DNA from: Planctomycetota bacterium
GTDB lineage: Bacteria > Planctomycetota > Brocadiia > CAIUPP01
Length of the DNA: 32,614 bases
Assembly: GCA_022705425.1 (NCBI GenBank)
Contig: JAKJEM010000010.1
Span: 2,160-34,773 of the forward strand
Direction: 5' to 3'
Part shown: positions 1-7,515 of the stretch, piece by piece
Numbering within the stretch: the stretch's first letter is position 1
Layout: each line of letters opens with the position of its first letter
Translations under genes and position numbers: made by a program
The notes under the pieces: generated by a model
The model's input: the letters and a program-made list of their open reading frames with translations, nothing else
Told to the model about the DNA's origin: nothing
The model's database searches: none

Positions 1-698
1 AACGGCTCCGCGCCCGCATCGAGGGCGCGCGCGCCGCGGCCGCCGTCGGCATGATCCTGACCCAGCGCGTGATCGGGGGCTACATGTACCTCCGGAGCCT
101 GATCGGGCCGGGCGAGTTGCCCTACGTCTTCCACGACGATCCGGAGCTTATTCACGATTGCATGCGCGCGTGGTTCGACCTGGCCGACCGCGTCATCGCC
201 CACGTCCAGCGCTACGTCGCCTTCGATGAACTCTTCTTCGGGGAGGACATCTGCTACAACCACGGGCCGCTGATCTCGCCGGAGATGATGCGCGAGTTCC
301 TGCTCCCTTATTATCAGCAGCTCTACGCCAACATGAAGTCCCGCCAGCTCGACCCCGCCCGCCGCCTGCACTTCAACATTGACACCGATGGCCTCGCCAC
401 GCCGGTGATCCCCATCTATCAGTCCATCGGCATGGACGTGATGAGCCCCTTCGAGGTGGCCAGCGGCTGCGACGTGGTCGAGATCGGGCGGCGCTTCCCC
501 GACCTGGTGATGAGCGGCGGGATTGACAAGCGGATTCTGGCGCAGGGGCGCGCGGCGATTGACCGGCACCTGGACTACATCCTTCCGGCGATGAGCCGGC
601 GCGGCGGCTATTACCCCACGTGCGACCACGGCGTGCCCGAGGAAGTGCCGTATCAGGACTATCTGCACTATCGCAAGCGCTGCCTGGAGTACGCCTGA
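1..698 (+). CDS. Uroporphyrinogen decarboxylase (URO-D) family protein, 5'-truncated by window edge
   Basis: The frame is open from base 3, upstream of the first ATG at 51, so the gene begins outside the window; about 231 residues are visible. The C-terminal half of a URO-D-type TIM barrel is recognisable: an FGEDICYNHGPLIS segment, SGGIDKR, and the terminal GGYYPTCDHGVPEEVPY block followed by a Tyr/Arg-rich helix. In this superfamily true HemE decarboxylates uroporphyrinogen III, while many relatives (MtaA/CmuA-like) are methyltransferases acting with corrinoid proteins. The divergent sequence here fits the second, uncharacterised group better than HemE, but substrate cannot be read. It ends 2 bp from the convergent radical SAM gene, with no terminator between them. 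Confidence 0.85.
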   Translation, partial: RLRARIEGARAAAAVGMILTQRVIGGYMYLRSLIGPGELPYVFHDDPELIHDCMRAWFDLADRVIAHVQRYVAFDELFFGEDICYNHGPLISPEMMREFLLPYYQQLYANMKSRQLDPARRLHFNIDTDGLATPVIPIYQSIGMDVMSPFEVASGCDVVEIGRRFPDLVMSGGIDKRILAQGRAAIDRHLDYILPAMSRRGGYYPTCDHGVPEEVPYQDYLHYRKRCLEYA

Positions 699-700
699 TT

Positions 701-1831
701 TCAGCGCGGGTCGGCGCGGCCCTCGGCCGCCCGGCGCGCCTTGACGTACTCCGCCAGCTCGCGGATGCGCTCCTCGGCGTGCGCGAAGAGGCGTTGATAG
801 GCCGCGCAGAAGTACGTCGGATGGTCGTATCGTCCCCCCAGGCGCGCCCGGTCCTTCAGGCATCCTCCGCGGCAGAGGTCGCGCCAGCGGCACGCCGCGC
901 ACGCCTCGGGCAGCCGGTGACGCCAGGCCCGGAAGGTCCGCGCGCGCCCGCGGTCATACAGCGCCTCGAAGGAGGTCGTCCGCACGTTCCCCAGGCGCCA
1001 CTCCTCCTCGACGAAGAAGTCGCAGGGGTACACGTCGCCGTTGTACTCGATCACGAAGTAGTTCCCGCAGCCGTGGTCGAGGTAACAGAGCCCGGAGTTG
1101 CCGAGGACGGCGCGCGAGAGGAGCGCGTCGAAGAGCCGCTCGGACACGCCCGTTTTGGCCTCCGGGTACCACAGGTCGAAGAGTTCGCAGAGGAAATCGC
1201 CATAGGCTTCGGGCGTCACGCTGAAGGGCATCGGGGCGCCGTCCGGGCCGCTTTCGACGCAGGGGATGAACTGCAGGTACAGCATCCCGCGCTCGCGGAA
1301 GTCGGTGTAGATGCGCCGCGCCTCGCGCGCCGTGCGGTCGTTCACCACGGCGAGGATGTTGAATTCGACGCCGTGCTCGGACATCAAGGCGGCGCTGCGC
1401 AGGGCCGCTGCGTGGCTGCCGCGCCCGCGGTAGAAATCGTGCAGGTCCTCCGGGCCGTCCAGGCTCAAGCCCACGAGGAAGCGGTATTGCGCCAGGAAGC
1501 GGCACCAGTCCGCGTCAATCAGCAGGCCGTTCGTTTGGAGGGCATTCGTCACCGACTGCCCCCCGCGCCCGTGTGTCTGCATCAGCGCGACCGCCCGGCG
1601 GTAGAACTCCAGCCCCGCGAGCGTCGGCTCGCCGCCCTGCCAGCAGAAGACGGAGGCCGGCAGGCGCAGCTCGAGGAAGCGCCGGACCAGGCCGTCGAGC
1701 GTTTCCGCGCTCATGCGGTGCTCCGGCGTCCGCGCGTAGAGGTCGCCCACGCGCCGGTAGAAGCAGTACACGCACGACTGGTTGCAGTCGGCGGAAACCG
1801 GCTTGATCAGCAGTTGGAAATCGGGGCGCAT
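701..1831 (-). CDS. Radical SAM/SPASM anaerobic sulfatase-maturase-type enzyme (anSME family)
   Basis: 376 aa. The N-terminus reads IKPVSADCNQSCVYCFY, giving the radical SAM CX3CX2C cluster ligands C16, C20 and C23 in the characteristic anSME context. Further motifs are CWQGGEPTL and LQTNG. The C-terminal SPASM region has many cysteines for auxiliary Fe-S clusters, including DHGCGNYF, VYPCDFF and CAACRWRDLCRGGCL. Family members convert an active-site Cys or Ser of sulfatases to formylglycine. No sulfatase gene lies in this window, so a client would be encoded elsewhere; a related SPASM peptide-modifying role is the alternative. The start follows the conserved family N-terminus; Shine-Dalgarno is weak. 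It lies 88 bp downstream of the GH4 gene and may be read through from it. Confidence 0.88.
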   Translation of the reverse strand: MRPDFQLLIKPVSADCNQSCVYCFYRRVGDLYARTPEHRMSAETLDGLVRRFLELRLPASVFCWQGGEPTLAGLEFYRRAVALMQTHGRGGQSVTNALQTNGLLIDADWCRFLAQYRFLVGLSLDGPEDLHDFYRGRGSHAAALRSAALMSEHGVEFNILAVVNDRTAREARRIYTDFRERGMLYLQFIPCVESGPDGAPMPFSVTPEAYGDFLCELFDLWYPEAKTGVSERLFDALLSRAVLGNSGLCYLDHGCGNYFVIEYNGDVYPCDFFVEEEWRLGNVRTTSFEALYDRGRARTFRAWRHRLPEACAACRWRDLCRGGCLKDRARLGGRYDHPTYFCAAYQRLFAHAEERIRELAEYVKARRAAEGRADPR

Positions 1832-1919
1832 CCTGTGGCCATCCGGCGCTGCCGCCGGTCGGGGGAAGCGTTCGGGAACTCCGCCGCCGGGGGCCGTTGC
1901 CTGGTCGAAGCGGGCCGGA

Positions 1920-3251
1920 CTACTTCCGGCCCTTGAATTGGGGCATGTGCTTCCCGAGGGCCTTGAACATCTCGTTGCACATGTCCCACACCTGCTGCGT
2001 TGTCAGCACCGCGCCGCACAGAGGGTCCAGCGCCACGGCCTGCCGCACGAGGTCCTTGTTCCCTGTCAGGGCCGCTTCCACCGCCAGTTCCTGGACGAGG
2101 ATCGTCTGCTTGCACACGGCGGCGCATTGCGGGGGCAGCGGTCCCACCTTCAGCGGCTGAACTCCGAATCGGTCCACGTAGCCCGGAACCTCGACGCAGC
2201 ACTCCGCCGGCAGGTTGTCAATGGTCCCGTTGTTCATCACGTTGAAGTAACCCCGGTAGGGACGCCCGGTCTCCTGGGCCTCCATGATCCAGGAGCCGTG
2301 CTCGCTCGATCGCGTGCCGTAGGCGATGGCGGGCAGTTCGCCGCTGAGCCACTTGCGGTAGTTCTCCTCGAAGTAGTCGGCCGTCTTCCGGCAGTGATCG
2401 AGATATCCCTTCGTCGGCCCCAGGATCCAGGAATCCTTGCAGACCCACCGGCGCTTCCAGTTCCTTCCCTTGCGGTACCAGGCCACGTACTCGCTCAGGT
2501 GGCCGTTCGATTCGGTGGAGAAGTACCCGAAGCGCCGGAGCACGTCAATCCGCACCGGCTCCTGGCGCGACAACCTGGGGTGGGCTTCGAAGCGGCGGAG
2601 CATCTCGCGCGTCACGTCGCGCCCCTTCACCTTCACCTTGATGTACCACGTCTGGTGGTTGATCCCCGCGCAGATGTACTCGACGTCCTTGGGCTCCACG
2701 GCAAAGGCCGCCGCGATGCGTCCGACGCCCCCTTCGACGCCGTGGCAGAGGCCGACATAGCGCACGCCGCCGGCCTTGTACACCGCCCAGGAGTTCATGG
2801 CCATGGGGTTTGTATGGTTGATGAGCATCGCGCCCGGGCAGAGCTGGCGCATGTCCTTGCAGATGTCGAGGAGGACGGGGATCGTCCGCTGCGCGTAGAA
2901 GATGCCGCCGGCGCAGAGCGTGTCGCCCACACACTGGTCCACCCCGTACTTGAGGGGGATTTCGACATCCTTCGCGAAGGCTTCGAGCCCGCCCACGCGA
3001 ACCACGCAGAAGACGTAGTCGGCCCCGTCGAGCGCGCGCCGGCGGTCGGTCGTCATCGTCAGCTTCGCCGGGAGGCGGCTGTCCGCGATCATCTTCCGGC
3101 AGATTTCCCCCACCTTCGCGTTCCGGTCCGCGTCAATGTCCATGAAGCGGAACTCCGTCTCGCGGAACTCCGGCACGGCCAGGATGTCCATCATCAGCCG
3201 CCGCGTGAACCCGAGGCTCCCGGCTCCGATCACCGCCACTTTCAGCGACAT
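1920..3251 (-). CDS. Glycoside hydrolase family 4, alpha-galactosidase-like (NAD+- and metal-dependent)
   Basis: 443 aa from an ATG at 3251 preceded by GGAGAG; the frame stays open 46 codons upstream, but that part lies inside the previous gene and has no family match. The N-terminus MSLKVAVIGAGSLGF is the Rossmann NAD-binding loop. Around residues 108-175 come GDTLCAGGIF, LINHTNPMAMN (N148) and VGLCHGVEGG (C169, H170), the GH4 NAD/Mn-binding and catalytic elements in the form typical of MelA-like alpha-galactosidases. GH4 enzymes cleave by transient oxidation at C3 of the sugar rather than by direct displacement. Ten bases separate it from the upstream GHMP-kinase-like gene, so the pair may release and then handle a hexose. 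Exact substrate (galacturonide, galactoside, other) is not fixed by the sequence. Confidence 0.9.
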   Translation of the reverse strand: MSLKVAVIGAGSLGFTRRLMMDILAVPEFRETEFRFMDIDADRNAKVGEICRKMIADSRLPAKLTMTTDRRRALDGADYVFCVVRVGGLEAFAKDVEIPLKYGVDQCVGDTLCAGGIFYAQRTIPVLLDICKDMRQLCPGAMLINHTNPMAMNSWAVYKAGGVRYVGLCHGVEGGVGRIAAAFAVEPKDVEYICAGINHQTWYIKVKVKGRDVTREMLRRFEAHPRLSRQEPVRIDVLRRFGYFSTESNGHLSEYVAWYRKGRNWKRRWVCKDSWILGPTKGYLDHCRKTADYFEENYRKWLSGELPAIAYGTRSSEHGSWIMEAQETGRPYRGYFNVMNNGTIDNLPAECCVEVPGYVDRFGVQPLKVGPLPPQCAAVCKQTILVQELAVEAALTGNKDLVRQAVALDPLCGAVLTTQQVWDMCNEMFKALGKHMPQFKGRK

Positions 3252-3261
3252 GGTCTCTCCT

Positions 3262-4386
3262 TTACGATGAACGCGATGCCTTGTCATCCGGGGCGGCGCG
3301 GCGCCCCGCGACCGGTTCGATGCGGATGCCGTCCGACAGAGCTGTTCCGCGCGCCTCGCCGCCCGCCGCACGCAGGGCGGCGACGACATCTTCCTGCCGT
3401 CCCGGCGTCAAGGCCAGCACGGCGTTCAGCCCCGGCAGCAGGCGGCAGCCGATCGCGCCGCCGCCGGTTGCCGCGGAGGTCAGGCGTTCCAGTTCCGGCG
3501 AACTGAGGCCGTGATAATCGCGCAGCAGTTCATGCGCGCCGTCGAGCAATTCGGCGATCCGGTCGTCGTCCACGCCCGTCTCGCTCTCCATCATATCCCG
3601 CGCCTGCCGGCAGAGGTCGCGCGCCACCAACTGCGAATAGACGCGCCCGGCGTCCTCGTCCCCGAGCAGGTTCAGCATGGGTGTCGCGCGTTCGAGTTCC
3701 GTGGCGCGGATGTCGAAGGCGTCCCACTTCCGGCGCATGGCGACGAGGGATTGCAGCATGGCGCGCACTGCGTCGGGCAGGGCGTCCGCCGGCGGCGCAC
3801 CCGGACGCCAGCCCAGGGCCATCTCGGGCAGGGATCGCTCGCACGGGCGCGCCGCGCGCGCGTCGCCCGATTCGGCGAACAGGGCGCCGCCCATCGCCGC
3901 CGCGCAGACCTCCGGGTACTGCCGGGCGTGTACTTCCATCTCCTCCCGACCGGACATCACCCACTCGGCCAGTTCGCCGGCGGAGAGATTCTGGAAGAGG
4001 CCGTGCAGTTCAAGGAGGACCGCCGCGCAGGCGACGTCGAGCGCGGGGCTGTCCGCCACGCTCCACGGTGCGCGCGTCAGGACCTGGAAATCGAAGCCGC
4101 CGCGCAGGGCCACGCCGCGCGCGAGCAGCGCCCGCCGCGCGCGCGCCAGCGACGGCAGGGCCTCGGCCGCGCCCGCGTCGCCGGCCGGGTCGAACTCAAT
4201 CGGCCCCGCCAGCCCGCCGCCGGTCACCCGCCAGAGCCCGTCGCGTCGGGGGTTTGCGCCGACAGCCGTGCGCAGGTCCAGCGCCGCTGAGAAGGCCGGC
4301 ATTCCCGTCACGTCCTGGAAGTCCCCCAGCAGGCGCACCGGCCACGGGACCGAGACCAGCAGGCCGATCTTCGGGGTGTCGCTCAT
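3262..4386 (-). CDS. GHMP-kinase-superfamily-like protein (divergent galactokinase-like)
   Basis: 374 aa. The N-terminal VPWPVRLLGDFQDVTGMP aligns by eye with the APGRxNLIGEHTDYxxG sugar-binding motif of galactokinases. Residues 106-120 (APWSVADSPALDVAC) sit where the ATP loop PxxxGLSSSAA should be, and a Gly-rich TGGGAIGCRLLPG near residue 320 corresponds to GHMP motif III. The ATP loop lacks its GLSSS core, so catalytic competence is doubtful: this could be a degenerate kinase or a sugar-sensing relative. Its ATG overlaps the stop of the Minf_1886 gene (ATGA), showing translational coupling, and it is 10 bp ahead of the GH4 glycosidase. Fold assignment is by motif order only. Confidence 0.6.
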   Translation of the reverse strand: MSDTPKIGLLVSVPWPVRLLGDFQDVTGMPAFSAALDLRTAVGANPRRDGLWRVTGGGLAGPIEFDPAGDAGAAEALPSLARARRALLARGVALRGGFDFQVLTRAPWSVADSPALDVACAAVLLELHGLFQNLSAGELAEWVMSGREEMEVHARQYPEVCAAAMGGALFAESGDARAARPCERSLPEMALGWRPGAPPADALPDAVRAMLQSLVAMRRKWDAFDIRATELERATPMLNLLGDEDAGRVYSQLVARDLCRQARDMMESETGVDDDRIAELLDGAHELLRDYHGLSSPELERLTSAATGGGAIGCRLLPGLNAVLALTPGRQEDVVAALRAAGGEARGTALSDGIRIEPVAGRRAAPDDKASRSS

Positions 4387-4817
4387 CGCGGCGCCGTCCC
4401 CGGCAGGTCCTCGAAGGCCGTGTCGAAATCGAAACCGCCGGCGAAGTCCTCGCGCCGGTCCTCCTCCGTCTTGCCCAGCAGCCCCGCCTCGACGAGGTTG
4501 AAGACGATGTCCCCGAACTCCGAGCTGCGCGTCAGGCCCCAGGCGCGGAAGACCACCGGGCTGAGCGGGCCGAAGCTCTCCCGCGCGTAGCTTTCGATGC
4601 CTTCGAGCAGTTCCTGCCCCGAGACGTGGCGCGCGCGCCCGGTCACCGTCGGCGCGTCGCGCCCCAGTCGGCGCTGGGTATAGGCCAGCGCTTCATAGAG
4701 GAAGAGGTACGCCGCCGGCGCGAAGCGCGCGTCCTGTTTCAGCACCTTCGCCCGGATGGCGCTCTCGAGATCGCGCGGCTCCGGCGGGGCGGTTTCCTTT
4801 TCGGGGGTTGTGGACAT
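4383..4817 (-). CDS. Minf_1886 family conserved protein
   Basis: 144 aa, small and soluble, no signal peptide. After a short acidic leader the conserved body reads FAPAAYLFLYEALAYTQ, then HVSGQELLEGI, a WGLTRSSEFGDIVFNLVE stretch and LLGKTEEDRREDF, which match the Minf_1886 family as I recall it from Verrucomicrobia and Planctomycetes. Molecular function is unknown. The gene is 6 bp downstream of metG and overlaps the next gene by 4 bp, so it is co-transcribed with housekeeping genes. The position next to a tRNA synthetase hints at a cytosolic housekeeping role, but that is inference. Confidence 0.8.
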   Translation of the reverse strand: MSTTPEKETAPPEPRDLESAIRAKVLKQDARFAPAAYLFLYEALAYTQRRLGRDAPTVTGRARHVSGQELLEGIESYARESFGPLSPVVFRAWGLTRSSEFGDIVFNLVEAGLLGKTEEDRREDFAGGFDFDTAFEDLPGTAPR

Positions 4818-4823
4818 CCCGCG

Positions 4824-6350
4824 TCAACCGTCCTTCTTGGGAAAGAGCGGTTCCCCGCGCCGGACGCGCCCGCCCCACGGCATACCGCCCCAGGCCAGGG
4901 CCTCCTGCAGCGAGCGCGTTTCCTCCGCCGGCAGGCCCAACTGCTCGCGGATGCTCGCCGCCGTGGCGGGCATCACCGGCGCAACAGCCAGGCCCAGGAT
5001 GCGGCAGGCTTCGGCCAGGTGATACATCACGCACCCGAGCGCCTCGCGCCCGTTCGGGTCCTTGTTCAACTGCCAGGGTTTGCGCTCCTCGACGTATTGA
5101 TTCGCCCGCCGGACGAACTCCCAGATGCGGTCGAGCGCCTTGCTGTATTGCAGATCCGACATGGCGGCCTCGAGGTCCCGGTACAGCCCCGCCGAAGCCT
5201 CGGCCAGGGGGCCGGCCGGCTCGGTCGCGGGCTCGGGAACGACGCCGCCGAAGTACCGGTCCATCATCGAGAGGGTCCGGAAGACGAGGTTGCCGAAGTC
5301 TCCGGCCAGTTCCGAGTTGTAGCGCTGGCGCATGGACGCATCGCGGTAGTCGCCGTCGAGGCCGAAGGGCAGCTCCCGCAGGAGGAAGTAGCGCAGCGCA
5401 TCCACGCCGTACTCCGCCGCCACCTCCTCGGGGCGCACGAAGTTGTTCTTGCTCTTGCTCATCTTTTCGCCGTTGTGCGTCCACCAGCCGTGGGCATAGA
5501 CCATCTTCGGCGGTTCCACCCCGAGCGCCATCAGCAGAGCCGGCCAGATCACGGCGTGGAACCACAGGATATCCTTGCCCACGAGGTGCGCGTCCGCCGG
5601 CCACCGGCGGGCGAACAGGGCGTCATCGGACGCATACCCCACCGCCGAGGCGTAGTTCAGCAGCGCGTCTATCCAGACGTACGAGCGGTGCTTCGGGTCG
5701 AAGGGCAGCGGCACGGCCCATTCGAGCGTCGTCCGTGTGACGCTGAGGTCGCGCAGGCCCTCCTTGACGCGCGCCCGGACCTCATTGAAGCGATAGGCCG
5801 GCCGCACGAAGCCCGGATTGCGTTCGTAAAACGCCAGCAACGGCTCCTGGAAGCGGCTCAGCCGGAAGAAGTACGTCGCCTCCGAGTTCCACTCCGCCGC
5901 CCGCCCGCAATCGGGGCACTTGGGGCTTGGGTCCTCTGTTTCCTTGAGGAAGGCCTCGCAGGAGACGCAGTACCACCCCTTGTATTCCCCCAGGTGGAGG
6001 TGGCCGGCGTCGAGGAGTTTCTGGAAGGCCGCCTGCACCACACGCTCGTGGCGGGGCTCCGTGGTGCGGATGAAGTCGTCGTGCGAGATGTTCAACTGCT
6101 TCCACGCCGTGTGGTAGTGCCCCACCACCTCGTCGGCGTGCGCCTGGGGCGTAACGCCGCGCTCCTGCGCTGCGCGCTGGACCTTCAGTCCGTGCTCGTC
6201 CGTCCCGGTCAAAAAATGCGTATCGTAGCCGCACAGGCGCTTGTAGCGCGCCAGCGCGTCCGCCGCGATGGTCGTGTAGGTCGTGCCGATGTGCGGGCGG
6301 TCCGTCACGTAGTAGATCGGCGTCGTCAGGTAGTAGCTAGGCCGGCTCAT
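4824..6350 (-). CDS. metG: Methionyl-tRNA synthetase
   Basis: 508 aa class I synthetase that charges tRNA-Met. The nucleotide-binding signature is HIGT (residues 20-23), a HIGH variant whose last His is Thr. It is followed by FLTGTDEHG. A zinc knuckle has C128/C131 and C145/C148, and the second signature KMSKS lies at 296-300 (GEKMSKSKNNFV). The anticodon-binding helices follow (WQLNKDP region). The protein stops near residue 508, so it lacks the C-terminal EMAP/Trbp111-like dimerisation domain present in longer MetRS. It overlaps ricT by 14 bp upstream and sits 6 bp from the Minf_1886 gene downstream: a compact operon led by the promoter at 7329-7357. Confidence 0.97.
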   Translation of the reverse strand: MSRPSYYLTTPIYYVTDRPHIGTTYTTIAADALARYKRLCGYDTHFLTGTDEHGLKVQRAAQERGVTPQAHADEVVGHYHTAWKQLNISHDDFIRTTEPRHERVVQAAFQKLLDAGHLHLGEYKGWYCVSCEAFLKETEDPSPKCPDCGRAAEWNSEATYFFRLSRFQEPLLAFYERNPGFVRPAYRFNEVRARVKEGLRDLSVTRTTLEWAVPLPFDPKHRSYVWIDALLNYASAVGYASDDALFARRWPADAHLVGKDILWFHAVIWPALLMALGVEPPKMVYAHGWWTHNGEKMSKSKNNFVRPEEVAAEYGVDALRYFLLRELPFGLDGDYRDASMRQRYNSELAGDFGNLVFRTLSMMDRYFGGVVPEPATEPAGPLAEASAGLYRDLEAAMSDLQYSKALDRIWEFVRRANQYVEERKPWQLNKDPNGREALGCVMYHLAEACRILGLAVAPVMPATAASIREQLGLPAEETRSLQEALAWGGMPWGGRVRRGEPLFPKKDG

Positions 6351-7227
6351 GCTTCTCCGTCTCCTTCGGGCTCTCGTCCGCCGGCGCCGGAGACTCCGGG
6401 CCCTTCTCCTTCTTCGGCGGTCCCGAAAGCACCTTCACGTCGGCGACCTTGAAACTCTCACGTTCCCGGTCGGCGAACTCCACCGTCACCGTCTGCGACA
6501 GCGGGTCCAGGTTCACCACGTCCCCCTCGCCCCGCTTCACGGCCACGCGCGACCCGACCTCCGGCAGCCGCGAGCGCAGGTCCTCATAGGTGCGGTCCTC
6601 GTAGCGCAGGCAGCACATCAGCCGGCCGCAGCGCCCGGAGATCTTCGTCGGGTCCAGGGTGGCCTTCTGGTTCTTGGCCATCTTCATCGTCACCGGTTCG
6701 AGGTTCTTGATGAAGGTCTTGCAGCACAGCTCGCGCCCGCAGTGCTCGTAGTCGGCCAGCAGGCGCGCTTCGTCGCGCACCCCGATCTGGCGCATCTCGA
6801 TGCGGGTGTGATACTCCTGCGCCAGATCCTTCACCAGCTCGCGGAAGTCCACGCGCCCCTCGGCCAGGAAGTAGAAGATGATCTTCGATCCCCCCAGCAG
6901 GTGCTCGACGCTCACCAGCTTCATCGGCAGGCGGCGCTCCTGGATCTTCTTCTTGCAGAAGTCGAACTCGCGCGGCTGCTCGACGTCGTTGATCTGTTCG
7001 AGCTTCTTGAGGTCGTCGGCGTTCATCTTGCGGACGATTTCGCCGATGATCCCTTCGGAGGTGTCCTCGCCGTCGTAGGGCTCCACGGGGCTCAGGATTC
7101 GCCCGTATTCCACCCCCCGGTCGGTGCGGATGATGCACCGGTCGTGCATCCGCAAGCCGCTGTAGTCCACCCGGAAATTGCCGACGTGGCTCATGGAGCC
7201 GTATCGGACGATCGCGCGATACTTCAT
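6337..7227 (-). CDS. ricT: PSP1-domain protein, RicT/YaaT family
   Basis: 296 aa. The PSP1 core spans about residues 30-215 with the typical RGVEYGRI start and the cysteine clusters CGRELCC (C163, C168, C169) and SGRCGRLMCCLRYE (C200, C205, C206). In Bacillus, RicT (YaaT) works with RicA and RicF as an Fe-S complex that promotes RNase Y-dependent mRNA processing; whether those partners exist here is unknown. The last 50 residues are Pro/Glu/Lys-rich and probably disordered. It is the first gene of an operon: a TTGACG-N17-TAAGAT promoter lies about 100 bp upstream, and AGGGA precedes the ATG. The 3' end overlaps metG by 14 bp. Confidence 0.9.
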   Translation of the reverse strand: MKYRAIVRYGSMSHVGNFRVDYSGLRMHDRCIIRTDRGVEYGRILSPVEPYDGEDTSEGIIGEIVRKMNADDLKKLEQINDVEQPREFDFCKKKIQERRLPMKLVSVEHLLGGSKIIFYFLAEGRVDFRELVKDLAQEYHTRIEMRQIGVRDEARLLADYEHCGRELCCKTFIKNLEPVTMKMAKNQKATLDPTKISGRCGRLMCCLRYEDRTYEDLRSRLPEVGSRVAVKRGEGDVVNLDPLSQTVTVEFADRERESFKVADVKVLSGPPKKEKGPESPAPADESPKETEKHEPA

Positions 7228-7328
7228 GGGAATTCCCTGCGCCGGAAGGGCGCCCGTACGGGATAGAAAGGAGCTTCAGCCGCCACGCCGCGCGCCGCGC
7301 GGGCAGAAGCCCGGCGGGGCTCAAGTTC

Positions 7329-7357
7329 ATCTTAGCAGTGCGTCCCAGGGCCGTCAA
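7329..7357 (-). promoter_or_regulatory. Sigma-70-type promoter of the ricT-metG operon
   Basis: On the minus strand TTGACG (7357-7352), a 17-bp spacer and TAAGAT (7334-7329). Optimal spacing and position about 100 bp before the ricT ATG make this the likely operon promoter. It lies just outside the inserted element at 7376-7511. Confidence 0.65.
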
Positions 7358-7375
7358 ACGACCGACGGCGCCTAT

Positions 7376-7511
7376 GTATCCGGTCAGTTTTCAGGGGGAC
7401 GCACCGAGGTCGTCGTGTGTGGCACGGGCGCCCTCGCCCGTGGTTGTTGCCGCAGGACGTTCCCACAGCCGAGGGCGGCTGTGCCACGTCTCCGGAAGAC
7501 TGACGGGTTAC
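7376..7511. mobile_element. 136-bp non-autonomous element (MITE-like) with terminal inverted repeats and 8-bp target duplication
   Basis: The left end GTATCCGGTCAGTTTTC (7376-7392) and the reverse complement of the right end (7495-7511, GTAACCCGTCAGTCTTC) agree at 14 of 17 positions. The element is flanked directly and symmetrically by an exact 8-bp duplication, GCGCCTAT, at 7368-7375 and 7512-7519. The interior has no convincing ORF but holds two hairpins of a repeat family also seen at 20185-20565. The right duplication contains the stop codon of the MEMO-family gene, so insertion was harmless to that frame. From memory, 8-bp duplications and ends beginning GTAA are features of the IS66 family, while GTCAGTTTTC-like terminal repeats also recall IS21-type elements. 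The parent family is therefore undecided. Confidence 0.7.
7418..7487. repeat. Two palindromic repeat units in opposite orientation, inside the 136-bp element
   Basis: Unit one: CACGGGCG-CCCT-CGCCCGTG (7423-7442) preceded by TGTGG. Unit two: CACAGCCG-AGGG-CGGCTGTG (7464-7483) followed by CCAC. Each has a perfect 8-bp stem with a 4-nt loop. The loops are reverse complements, so the units face each other. Stems differ between units but stay paired. Confidence 0.8.
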
Positions 7512-7515
7512 GCGC

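Noticed and set aside
1832..1919. Separate promoter or terminator between GH4 and the maturase gene
   Set aside because: No convincing -35/-10 pair or hairpin with T-tract was seen in these 88 bp.
3681..6452. 923-codon open frame on the plus strand opposite metG and neighbours
   Set aside because: Arg/Ala/Pro-rich antisense translation of a high-GC region; metG, Minf_1886 and the GHMP-like protein on the other strand have clear family motifs.
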